From Bacillota bacterium (GTDB taxonomy: Bacteria; Bacillota; Clostridia; Acetivibrionales; DTU013): a stretch of 43,914 nucleotides of DNA. Shown piece by piece: positions 24,082-31,994 of this stretch. The first letter of the stretch is position 1; each line of letters begins with the position of its first letter. Below the pieces are notes generated by a model. The model was given only the letters and a program-made list of their open reading frames with translations. It did not search any database and was not told the origin of the DNA. Where the stretch lies: assembly GCA_023399355.1 (NCBI GenBank), contig JAEWQC010000083.1, positions 1 through 43,914 on the forward strand, read 5' to 3'. A program made the translations under genes and the position numbers.

Positions 24082-24357
24082 TCAATAAATGCATTGAAGG
24101 GGAAAAAGCGCTGCATACGTTGCCTTAGAGAGCTGTTGGTCGGTGAAAGACAGTGCACAGTGCAAGTTGCGAACTCACCCCGGAGCAGTCAGCTGAAAGC
24201 CGGCAATCATTTGAATGCATTGGCAATTAGGTGTGAACGGGACTCTCGCCGTTATTATGAGAAAACATGAGTGGGTATGAAAATACCAACAGGAGTGGTA
24301 CCACGGAAGTTATAGCTTTCGTCTCTGGCAATATTGCCGGTTGACGAGAGCTTTTTT
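24082..24357 (+). promoter_or_regulatory. T-box riboswitch, apparent CUC (leucine) specifier
   Basis: A tRNA-sensing leader. Stem I has the apical AGAGAG and GGUGAAAG elements. GGGG at the base pairs with CCCC after a loop strand reading GAACUCA, which gives the triplet CTC at 24174-24176 followed by the usual A. The T-box sequence AGGAGTGGTACCACGG lies at about 24291-24306. A terminator (24314-24357) has a 10-bp stem and six T. Uncharged tRNA should block termination and switch on the gene at 24385. The specifier is read by eye from a partial fold. Confidence 0.85.
24314..24357 (+). terminator. T-box terminator hairpin
   Basis: AGCTTTCGTC pairs with GACGAGAGCT around an inner GGCAATATTGCC hairpin and is followed by TTTTTT. 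Confidence 0.85.
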
Positions 24358-24384
24358 ATTTTATAAATTTCAGGAGGAGTCAGT

Positions 24385-26916
24385 ATGAAAATCGCATTTT
24401 CCACACTCGGTTGTCCGGACTTCAGTTGGAACGACATCTATTCCATGGCCAAGGATCTTGCATTTGACGGGATTGAAATCCGGGGCCTTGGAAATGAAAT
24501 CTTTGCAGTACAGGCACAACCCTTTGCAGGGGCTCAACTACAGCAGACAGTGAAGAAGCTTTCGGAACTCCACATCGAGATACCTTGTCTTTCAACCGGT
24601 TGCTGTCTGAAGTTTGCCGACAAGGCAGAGGAAAATCACAATGAAATTGTTCAGTACATCATGCTGGCTTCCAAGCTTGGAACACCTTACATTCGTATCC
24701 TGGCCGACCGTCAGCCGCAGCAGGAGGGAGAAGTTGACGATGAAATCGTACTTGCTGCATTGAGACAGTTGATTCCAGTTGCTGAAGAGTATGGGGTGAC
24801 TTTACTGGTGGAGACGAATGGCGTATATGCAGACACATCGCGCCTTTGCAAGCTGCTTGATCATATTGCCAGTGACACGGTTGGTGCACTGTGGGATATG
24901 CACCACCCATACCGCTTTGCGGACGAAAAACCCGGCAAGACGGTTCAAAATCTTGGGGCTTACATCAAATATGTACACACCAAGGACTCCATCATGGAAA
25001 ACGGAAAAGTGAATTATCGCATGATGGGCGAGGGAGATCTGCCGATTGACGATATGATGAGGGCACTGCGTTCGATCAATTATGAAGGCTATGTTTCCCT
25101 GGAGTGGGTGAAACGATGGGCGCCAGACCTTGACGATGCAGGTGTCGTTTTCCCGAATTTCGCCAATTATATGGGCCGCTATAATGAACAGAGTGCTGTA
25201 AAGGGACGTCTGTTTTGTAATAATGCAAAAACGGGCAAATATGTGTGGGAAAAAGACTCTTTGATCGACCTGACCTTCCCTCAGGTACTCGACCGCATGG
25301 TGGATGAATTTCCGGATCAGTATGCATTTCGCTATACAACCATGGACTACACAAGGACTTATAAACAATTCAGGGACGATGTGGATACCTTTGCGCGATC
25401 GTTGGTCGCACTTGGTGTAAAGCCGGGTGATCATGTGTCCATATGGGCGACCAATGTCCCTCAGTGGTACATTACCTTCTGGGCCGCGACGAAGATCGGA
25501 GCCGTACTTGTCACCGTCAATACCGCATACAAAATTTATGAGGCGGAATATCTTCTGCGTCAGTCGGACACACATACGCTGGTATTGATAGACGGATACA
25601 AGGATTCGGACTATGTCGGGATCATTAAGGAACTTTGCCCGGAACTGGAAACTGCAGAAGCCGGTAAACCGCTTCATTTGAAACGTCTGCCGTTTTTGCG
25701 CAATATCATCACGGTAGATTCAAGGCAGCCGGGCTGTCTGACCTGGGAGGATGCCCTTGCCTTGTCTGAAAAGGCTTCGATACTGGAGGTCTACCGCCGT
25801 GCACTCTCCATCAACAGGCATGATGTCTGTAACATGCAGTATACATCAGGAACCACAGGTTTCCCGAAAGGCGTTATGCTGACACATTATAATGTAGTGA
25901 ACAACGGTAAAAACATCGGGGACTGCATGGATTTGTCCACGGCAGACCGCATGATGATCCACGTGCCGATGTTCCATTGCTTCGGTATGGTGCTTGCGAT
26001 GACAGCTTCCATGACGCATGGCGTGACGATGGCTCCGATGCCCTACTTCTCTCCAAAACTGTCACTGGAATGTATCAATAAGGAAAAAATCACAGCATTC
26101 CACGGTGTTCCGACGATGTTCATTGCGATGCTTGAACATGAGGATTTCCCAAAGACAGATTTCTCCTATATGAGGACCGGCATCATGGCAGGAAGCCCCT
26201 GCCCGGTCAAGGTCATGCAGGACGTCGTCAACCGGATGAACATGTCACAGATCAGTATCGTGTTCGGGCAGACAGAAGCGTCTCCAGGCTGCACCCAGAG
26301 CCGTGTGGACGACCCGCTTGACGTCAGGGTCAATACGGTCGGCCGTGCTCTGCCAGGCGTTGAGTGTAAAATCGTCGACCCGCACACAGGGGAGGATCTG
26401 CCGGATAATGTGGATGGGGAATTTGTTGCACGCGGATATAATATTATGAAGGGGTATTACAAAATGCCCGAAGCAACTGCCGCCGCCATTGATGAAAACG
26501 GCTGGCTGCATACAGGCGACCTTGCCAGACGCGATGCGAACGGGAACTATAAAATCACCGGACGTATCAAGGATATGGTTATCCGCGGTGGAGAAAATAT
26601 TTACCCGAAGGAGATCGAGGATTTCATCTATACACATCCGAAAGTAAAGGACGTCCAGGTGATCGGCGTACCCAGCAAGCAATATGGGGAGGAAGTCATG
26701 GCCTGTGTTATCCTTAAAAGCGGTGCTGAACTGACTGCCGACGAACTGAAGGATTTCTGCCGCGCCAACATGGCCAAGCATAAGACCCCGCGCTATATTG
26801 AGTTTGTCAATGAATTCCCGATGAATGCCGCCGGCAAGATCATGAAATTCAAAATGCGCGAATGGGCGGTTGAGAAGCTGAACCTGCAGGCTGACAGCAA
26901 GATAGAAACGGCATGA
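24385..26916 (+). CDS. Fusion of xylose-isomerase-like TIM barrel with AMP-forming acyl-CoA synthetase
   Basis: 843 residues, two domains in one frame. Residues of about 1-265 form a sugar-phosphate isomerase/epimerase-like barrel with conserved metal-site stretches (LLVETNG, LWDMHHPYRF, YVHTKDS, YVSLEW). Residues of about 290-843 are an acyl-CoA/acyl-acid synthetase with the adenylation core YTSGTTGFPKG (about 486-496), GQTEAS, HTGDLARRD, GRIKDMVIRGGENIYPKEIE (about 727-746) and the C-terminal catalytic Lys in AAGKIMKF. It activates a carboxylic acid to its CoA ester; the barrel may make or modify the acid. GGAGGAG precedes the ATG. It is governed by a T-box, unusual for such an enzyme. Confidence 0.92.
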   Translation: MKIAFSTLGCPDFSWNDIYSMAKDLAFDGIEIRGLGNEIFAVQAQPFAGAQLQQTVKKLSELHIEIPCLSTGCCLKFADKAEENHNEIVQYIMLASKLGTPYIRILADRQPQQEGEVDDEIVLAALRQLIPVAEEYGVTLLVETNGVYADTSRLCKLLDHIASDTVGALWDMHHPYRFADEKPGKTVQNLGAYIKYVHTKDSIMENGKVNYRMMGEGDLPIDDMMRALRSINYEGYVSLEWVKRWAPDLDDAGVVFPNFANYMGRYNEQSAVKGRLFCNNAKTGKYVWEKDSLIDLTFPQVLDRMVDEFPDQYAFRYTTMDYTRTYKQFRDDVDTFARSLVALGVKPGDHVSIWATNVPQWYITFWAATKIGAVLVTVNTAYKIYEAEYLLRQSDTHTLVLIDGYKDSDYVGIIKELCPELETAEAGKPLHLKRLPFLRNIITVDSRQPGCLTWEDALALSEKASILEVYRRALSINRHDVCNMQYTSGTTGFPKGVMLTHYNVVNNGKNIGDCMDLSTADRMMIHVPMFHCFGMVLAMTASMTHGVTMAPMPYFSPKLSLECINKEKITAFHGVPTMFIAMLEHEDFPKTDFSYMRTGIMAGSPCPVKVMQDVVNRMNMSQISIVFGQTEASPGCTQSRVDDPLDVRVNTVGRALPGVECKIVDPHTGEDLPDNVDGEFVARGYNIMKGYYKMPEATAAAIDENGWLHTGDLARRDANGNYKITGRIKDMVIRGGENIYPKEIEDFIYTHPKVKDVQVIGVPSKQYGEEVMACVILKSGAELTADELKDFCRANMAKHKTPRYIEFVNEFPMNAAGKIMKFKMREWAVEKLNLQADSKIETA

Positions 26917-26945
26917 TGAAGATATGATATAACAGATAAATAAAA

Positions 26946-26987
26946 GTAAAGAAGAAAAAGCAAAGAAGAAAAAGCAAAGAAGAAAAA
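26946..26987 (+). repeat. Three tandem 14-bp purine-rich units
   Basis: Units of the form GCAAAGAAGAAAAA repeated three times just after the synthetase gene. All purine except one position per unit. No coding role is seen. Confidence 0.8.
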
Positions 26988-27129
26988 GTAAAGATAAATT
27001 TCAAAGAGATATTAAGCCGGATGATCTGCTTGATGTTGGAAAAGTGTGAAGTTAGCATCATGTTGTTAACTGCTCATTAATAGGCAGGACAGAGGCTTTA
27101 ATCACTGATTTATACAAATCATAGTACAA

Positions 27130-27194
27130 GGGGATGATTCCTGACTTGAATTGCGTGCATAAAATTTGAGGAAGGAACCATCCCTGCTTTTATT
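27130..27194 (+). terminator. Possible terminator in the gap before mtnA
   Basis: GGGATG (27131-27136) pairs with CATCCC (27179-27184), with TTCCT/AGGAA inside, followed by TGCTTTTATTTTT. The large loop makes this moderate. The rest of 26988-27208 shows nothing. Confidence 0.45.
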
Positions 27195-27208
27195 TTTCAA
27201 AAGCTGTA

Positions 27209-27237
27209 TTGACTTGCATTGACAGGCTTGGTAGTAT
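27209..27237 (+). promoter_or_regulatory. Promoter of the mtnA operon
   Basis: TTGACT (27209-27214), 17 bases, TAGTAT (27232-27237), about 45 bases ahead of mtnA. Confidence 0.55.
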
Positions 27238-27282
27238 TAATTTGCAGGCATTGGAAAATATAGGGATGAGGAGTACGCCAGA

Positions 27283-28356
27283 ATGAAAAATATTACTGAA
27301 ATACCGACGGTAGCATTTGATGATAAAAATGGTGATCTGGTCATTATAGACCAGACCAGGCTTCCCAATGAAACGGTTCTTCTTCATATCCACACGTTAA
27401 AGGAAACCTTTGATGCCATCAAAAGCCTTGCCGTGCGGGGCGCTCCGGCAATCGGCGTTGCCGCCGCAGTGGGAATATATGCCGCCTGTGAACGTTTTGA
27501 AAGTGACGGAGTAAAAAGCTTCACAAGTGAGTTTCATGAAGCGAAGGAATATCTTGCCTCCTCACGGCCTACTGCAGTTAATTTATTTTGGGCGCTCGAC
27601 AGGATGGAAGGAGTCATTAAGGACCATCCTGGCCTGAGTGTGACGGAATTGAAAAGGCTTTTGCATGACGAGGCCCTTGAAATATTGAATGAGGATGTTG
27701 ATGTATGCAGAAAACTCGGTGAGTACGGTCTGACGCTCATCAAGGATGGGGATGGAATCCTGACTCACTGCAATGCAGGCCAACTGGCAGCTGTCAAATA
27801 TGGTACCGCATTGTCGCCGATGCATGTCGGTGCTGAACAAGGCAGAAAGTTCAAGGTCTACTGTGACGAAACAAGGCCGCTTCTCCAGGGCTCGCGGCTC
27901 TCTGCCTATGAAATGGTTTCAGCCGGGATGGAAACCACCGTTTTATGTGACAACATGGCGGCATCACTAATGAAAAAAGGTCTCATCAATGCCGTATTCA
28001 CCGGCTGTGACCGAGTGGCTGCAAACGGTGACGCTGCCAACAAAATCGGAACCATGAATGTAGCCATCCTTGCCAGACATTTTAATATTCCGTTTTATAT
28101 ATTTGCACCCTCTTCCACAATTGATATGAAATGCAAAAGCGGGGAGGAAATCGGCATAGAATTTCGATCCCCCGAAGAGGTGAGTGAATTATGGTTTGAA
28201 AAGAGAATGGCACCGGAAGGGATAAACATATATAATCCGGCTTTCGATGTGACTGGGGCTTCGCTGATCACGGCGATTGTCACTGAATACGGGATACTTA
28301 GGCCGCCCTATCAAACGGCTTTTGAGAAGATATTCCGGATAAAACGGGAAGGCTGA
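27283..28356 (+). CDS. mtnA: S-methyl-5-thioribose-1-phosphate isomerase
   Basis: 357 residues of the eIF2B-like isomerase family. Seen: RGAPAIGVAAAVGIY (52-66), SRPTAVNLFWALDRM, the catalytic Cys163 in THCNAG, ETRPLLQGSRLSAYE, catalytic Asp243 in GCDRVAANGD with NKIGT, and NPAFDVTGASLITAIVTE. It converts methylthioribose-1-phosphate (or 5-deoxyribose-1-phosphate) to the ribulose-1-phosphate form in nucleoside salvage. GAGGAG precedes the ATG. The next gene encodes a class II aldolase that can split that product, so the pair likely forms a salvage shunt. A kinase or nucleosidase for the preceding step is not in the window. Confidence 0.93.
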   Translation: MKNITEIPTVAFDDKNGDLVIIDQTRLPNETVLLHIHTLKETFDAIKSLAVRGAPAIGVAAAVGIYAACERFESDGVKSFTSEFHEAKEYLASSRPTAVNLFWALDRMEGVIKDHPGLSVTELKRLLHDEALEILNEDVDVCRKLGEYGLTLIKDGDGILTHCNAGQLAAVKYGTALSPMHVGAEQGRKFKVYCDETRPLLQGSRLSAYEMVSAGMETTVLCDNMAASLMKKGLINAVFTGCDRVAANGDAANKIGTMNVAILARHFNIPFYIFAPSSTIDMKCKSGEEIGIEFRSPEEVSELWFEKRMAPEGINIYNPAFDVTGASLITAIVTEYGILRPPYQTAFEKIFRIKREG

Positions 28357-28439
28357 GTCGTAAGAATGGAAAACATGAATGGGGAGTTATGGGGGAGACC
28401 GAATAAATATCTTAATATGATAAGGCAGGAATGCAAGTT

Positions 28440-29069
28440 ATGAATAACACAGCAGAAGCAAAAAACGAAATCATCGAAATCGGAAGACGCATGTACGAGA
28501 AGGGCTATGTTGTCGCAAACGATGGAAACATCAGCGTTCGCGCGGACAAGCACTCGATATGGGTAACTCCGACCGGTGTTTCAAAAGGAACTATGAACGA
28601 CGCCATGCTGGTGCATATGTCATTGGATGGCAGCATTGTCGAAGGCACATACAAGCCGTCTTCCGAGGTTAAAATGCATTTGCGGGTTTATCGTGAGAAC
28701 CCTGCGGTTTGTGCGGTGGTACATGCACATCCGCCGACAGCGACAGCATTTGCGGCATCCGGGCTTTCGCTTGAAGAACCGATTTTGTCGGAAACAGCCA
28801 TGCTTCTTGGCAGTGTACCGCTGGTGCCATATTCGACTCCGGGAACGGACCAGGTTCCAAATGCTGTTGCACCCTATTGCAACACCCATTGTGCTCTGCT
28901 GCTGGCAAACCATGGCGTGCTGACATGGGGGAACAGCCTGGAGCAGGCCTATTTCCGCCTGGAGGAATTGGAGCAGACAGCCAGGATATATCTGATAAGC
29001 AAATTCATCCTAAAAAGTCCAAAGCTGCTGACAAAGGAACAAATAGAAGCACTGCCGAAACTCTTCTGA
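28440..29069 (+). CDS. Class II aldolase (fuculose-phosphate aldolase-like)
   Basis: 209 residues from ATG 28440; an in-frame ATG at 28431 lies closer to the AGGCAGGA site and cannot be excluded. Zinc site residues of the AraD/FucA family are present: Glu76 in KPSSEVKMH, His95 and His97 in VVHAHPPT, His158 in LLANHGV; also NDGNISVR and TPTGVSKG. It splits a 1-phospho-ketose to dihydroxyacetone phosphate and an aldehyde. Behind mtnA it probably acts on methylthioribulose- or 5-deoxyribulose-1-phosphate, as in the DHAP shunt known from some Proteobacteria and Bacillus. It likely shares an operon with mtnA. Confidence 0.87.
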   Translation: MNNTAEAKNEIIEIGRRMYEKGYVVANDGNISVRADKHSIWVTPTGVSKGTMNDAMLVHMSLDGSIVEGTYKPSSEVKMHLRVYRENPAVCAVVHAHPPTATAFAASGLSLEEPILSETAMLLGSVPLVPYSTPGTDQVPNAVAPYCNTHCALLLANHGVLTWGNSLEQAYFRLEELEQTARIYLISKFILKSPKLLTKEQIEALPKLF

Positions 29070-29216
29070 TGGATGCTGACTACACGAGCAATAGGGAGAG
29101 AATACGGGCAACAGGTTGCAGGTTTATGCCGGGAAGATTGTTTATTGACAATGCAGTTCAAGGTATGTTATTGTCTGCTATGTACGGCATTTATATAGAA
29201 ATGGCAGGGTTTAAAA

Positions 29217-31136
29217 ATGATTAAATCAGAGCCTTTGGGCAGATGGAATAAAGAGAAGTCTGAAGAACTCTATGGCATAAAAAACTGGGGTGCAGGCTAT
29301 TTTTCGATATCAGAAAGCGGGAATGTCCTGGTAGACCCATTCCAGAAGGATGAGTCAACAGCAGTCAGCCTGATCGATATCATTTCAGGTGTGCGTGAAA
29401 GAGGCCTTGATATGCCTGTCCTTTTACGCTTTGAGAATTTGCTTGATTCACAGATTTCTTATCTGAACAATTCCTTCAGGGACGCCATGGGCAAGCTGGG
29501 TTACAAGGGCGAATACCGGGGCGTCTATCCTATAAAGGTCAACCAGCAGCAGCAGGTTGTCGAAGAGGTGACCAAATTCGGCCAGCGCTATCACCATGGT
29601 TTGGAAGTGGGCAGTAAAGCCGAGCTGGTGGCTGCACTCTCCCTCATGAAGGACAAGGAAGCCTGTCTGATCTGTAATGGTTACAAGGATGAAGAGTTTA
29701 TCGATCTTGGCCTGTATGCAGTAAAAATGGGTTTCAAATGCTTTTTCGTCATAGAGATACCGGGTGAACTGGACATTGTGCTGGAGCGCTCGAAGGCTTT
29801 GGGCGTACAGCCTAATATCGGCATCCGGATCAAGCTTTCGGCAAGGGCCGGAGGGCATTGGACGGAATCAGGCGGAGACCGCAGCATTTTCGGTTTGAAC
29901 ATGTCCCAGGTGATTTCAATGGTGGATAAACTGAAGGAATCAAATATGCTGGATTCAGTCAAACTGCTGCATTATCATCTTGGCTCACAGGTGCCGAACA
30001 TCCGTGATATCCGCTCTGCCGTATTGGAAGCGGCACGCGTATACGCAGAGCTTGTAAAGGAAGGGGCGCCCATGGGTTATCTGGATCTGGGAGGCGGCCT
30101 GGCAGTTGATTATGACGGTTCCAACACCAATTATACCAATAGCCGTAATTATTCGGTAGAAGAATATTGCACCGATATTGTGGAAGCAGTGATGTCAACG
30201 CTGGACTCGAGTGATGTTCCGCACCCGATCATTGTGACGGAATCGGGACGCACCACGGTTGCATATTATTCCATCCTGCTTTTTAACGTGCTGGATGTGG
30301 AAAAATTCGAGGAATATGGGGTTCCGGATAAGATAGAGGATGATGCGCCGGAGCAGATAAAAAACCTTTTTGAAGTAAACAAGAACCTGTCGCTGAAGAA
30401 TATTCAGGAATGCTATAACGACGCACTTTATTACCGGGACGAGATCCGCGACATGTTCAAGCATGGCAGGATCAGCCTGCGTGAACGTGCTTTTTCGGAA
30501 AAGATCTTCTGGAATACGATCAACCAGATTGCCAGGGAGAAGAAGAGGGTAAAAAACGCGCCTCCTGATCTGGAGGATATTGAGAGTGCGATTGCGGATA
30601 TCTATTACTGCAACTTCTCGGTATTTCAGTCGATTCCGGATAGCTGGGCTATTGACCAACTGTTTCCGATCATGCCTGTGCACCGTTTGCTGGAAATGCC
30701 CAAACGCAATGCGGTAATTGCAGATATCACCTGTGACTGTGACGGAAAGATCGACCACTTTATTGATTTGCATGATGTGAGCAACACGTTGCCTCTTCAT
30801 GAGATGAAAAGAGATGAAGACTACTACCTCGGGGTTTTTCTTGTTGGCGCTTATCAGGAGACGCTGGGGGATTTGCATAACCTTTTTGGTGATACGAATG
30901 TCGTTAGTGTCAGGATCAATACGGATGGAACCTATGACCTCGTCAAGGAAATACATGGGGATAGCGTGGCGGATGTTCTTTCCTACGTGGAATTCGATCC
31001 GAAGGACATGCTGGTCCGTTTCAGGGAGACTGCCGAAGACGCCATACGGGACGGACTCATCAGCGCGAGCGAAAGGCCCGAGATCATGCGTGCTTACGAC
31101 AATGGCCTTCGCGGATACACCTATTATGAACGCTAG
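29217..31136 (+). CDS. speA: Biosynthetic arginine decarboxylase
   Basis: 639 residues, the usual length of SpeA. Alanine-racemase-fold PLP domain with Lys108 in GVYPIKVNQQQQ, the GLEVGSKAEL stretch, HYHLGSQVPNI, the phosphate-binding LDLGGGLAVDYDG, TESGRT, and the C-terminal ITCDCDGKIDHFID with its catalytic Cys. It makes agmatine from arginine, the first polyamine step. A TTGACA box lies at 29145-29150 in the gap before it, so it may have its own promoter as well as read-through from mtnA. GCAGGG precedes the ATG. Its stop overlaps the stop of the convergent DUF896 gene. Confidence 0.95.
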   Translation: MIKSEPLGRWNKEKSEELYGIKNWGAGYFSISESGNVLVDPFQKDESTAVSLIDIISGVRERGLDMPVLLRFENLLDSQISYLNNSFRDAMGKLGYKGEYRGVYPIKVNQQQQVVEEVTKFGQRYHHGLEVGSKAELVAALSLMKDKEACLICNGYKDEEFIDLGLYAVKMGFKCFFVIEIPGELDIVLERSKALGVQPNIGIRIKLSARAGGHWTESGGDRSIFGLNMSQVISMVDKLKESNMLDSVKLLHYHLGSQVPNIRDIRSAVLEAARVYAELVKEGAPMGYLDLGGGLAVDYDGSNTNYTNSRNYSVEEYCTDIVEAVMSTLDSSDVPHPIIVTESGRTTVAYYSILLFNVLDVEKFEEYGVPDKIEDDAPEQIKNLFEVNKNLSLKNIQECYNDALYYRDEIRDMFKHGRISLRERAFSEKIFWNTINQIAREKKRVKNAPPDLEDIESAIADIYYCNFSVFQSIPDSWAIDQLFPIMPVHRLLEMPKRNAVIADITCDCDGKIDHFIDLHDVSNTLPLHEMKRDEDYYLGVFLVGAYQETLGDLHNLFGDTNVVSVRINTDGTYDLVKEIHGDSVADVLSYVEFDPKDMLVRFRETAEDAIRDGLISASERPEIMRAYDNGLRGYTYYER

Positions 31137-31363
31137 TGTTGCGTCGGATCCTGTGGTGCTGACTTTGGCTTCAGTGGGGTGCGGTTTCCTTTTTGATCCA
31201 CGATGACGACTGAGTCCAGCGTGTATTGAAGATTGCCGCGGAAAGCTTTCATATATTCCTGCCTTAATAGCTGTTGTTCTTCCTTCTCATGAGGAGTAAG
31301 ACCTTCAGCTTTTGCTTTTTTTGCCAGATCGTTGATCCTTTTTATCTTATCCTGACTGAACAT
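31133..31363 (-). CDS. DUF896 (YnzC-like) small protein
   Basis: 76 residues with the family core KIKRINDLAKKAKAEGLTPH, EKEEQQLLRQEYM and FRGNLQYTLDSV. It is a helical-hairpin protein of unknown function, common in Bacillota and sometimes linked to the SOS response. On the minus strand AAGGAAGG precedes the ATG. Its TAG stop shares the CTAG at 31133-31136 with the stop of speA. Confidence 0.92.
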   Translation of the reverse strand: MFSQDKIKRINDLAKKAKAEGLTPHEKEEQQLLRQEYMKAFRGNLQYTLDSVVIVDQKGNRTPLKPKSAPQDPTQH

Positions 31364-31443
31364 GGGTGATACCTTCCTTTGCCTCTTGTAATAAGTATTT
31401 CAGTTCGTGAAATACTCCATACCCCAATACGTGAAATAATCAC

Positions 31444-31467
31444 AGTAATAGTAATAGTAATAGTAAT
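31444..31467 (+). repeat. AGTAAT hexamer repeated four times
   Basis: A simple-sequence tract in the gap between the divergent DUF896 and T-box/MetRS transcripts. Confidence 0.8.
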
Positions 31468-31589
31468 GGTAAAGTGAATTCTTGTCAAATAAATAACCGC
31501 CTATATGGAAATTACTCCTGTTTTGTATTGAGTACATGATATGGATCCGAGATCAATGAGGATAAGTTGGAATAATGGAAATAAGAGTC

Positions 31590-31619
31590 TTGATTTTTAA
31601 AGGAAGATATGGATATAAT
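31590..31619 (+). promoter_or_regulatory. Promoter of the MetRS T-box transcript
   Basis: TTGATT (31590-31595), 18 bases, perfect TATAAT (31614-31619), just ahead of the leader. Confidence 0.7.
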
Positions 31620-31625
31620 ATGATC

Positions 31626-31948
31626 AACGCAATGAAGAGGAATAGTAGACCGATCCTGTTTCATTTACAGAGAACCCATGGAGGCTGAGAGTGGGTGGTG
31701 AAAAGACGGCCGAACAGTCCCCGGAGCAATGCCCCGAACCTTCCAGGTAGGCTGCATCGGTTGCAACCGTTATATTGCAAGGGTATACGGAGCCGGTTTT
31801 CACCGCGGAAATATCTGCGGCACGGAACATAAAACGGTTGAAGTGTACCTGATGAGACCTTTGCTGCGAGGCAAAGGATAATAGGGGTGGTACCGCGGAG
31901 CACAGCTCTCGTCCCCAGGATATATTCCTGGAGCCGGGGGCTTTTTTG
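31626..31948 (+). promoter_or_regulatory. T-box riboswitch ahead of the methionyl-tRNA synthetase gene
   Basis: Leader marks are GAGGAATAGTAG (the AGUA motif, about 31635-31647), CAGAGAA and GGTGGTGAAAAG in the stem I head, the T-box sequence ATAGGGGTGGTACCGCGG (31881-31898), and a terminator whose arms include CCCCAGGA and the GGGGG before TTTTTT (about 31904-31948). The specifier is expected to be AUG from the downstream gene, but I could not place it with confidence; ACCGAT/ATCGGT pairing would make stem I unusually long. Confidence 0.88.
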
Positions 31949-31994
31949 ATGCAATCCGGCAAATTGAGCAAAATAAAAATATAGGAGTGATCGT

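Noticed and set aside
24802..25677. 291-codon minus-strand frame
   Set aside because: It lies entirely over the fused TIM-barrel/synthetase gene, whose motifs are clear, and has no recognisable motif itself.
30195..30956. 253-codon minus-strand frame
   Set aside because: Shadow of speA, with no motif of its own.
31626..31948. Assigning an AUG specifier in the second T-box
   Set aside because: AUG triplets occur in the leader but none sits in a loop I could fold with the usual GAA-triplet-A pattern, so the specifier was left open.
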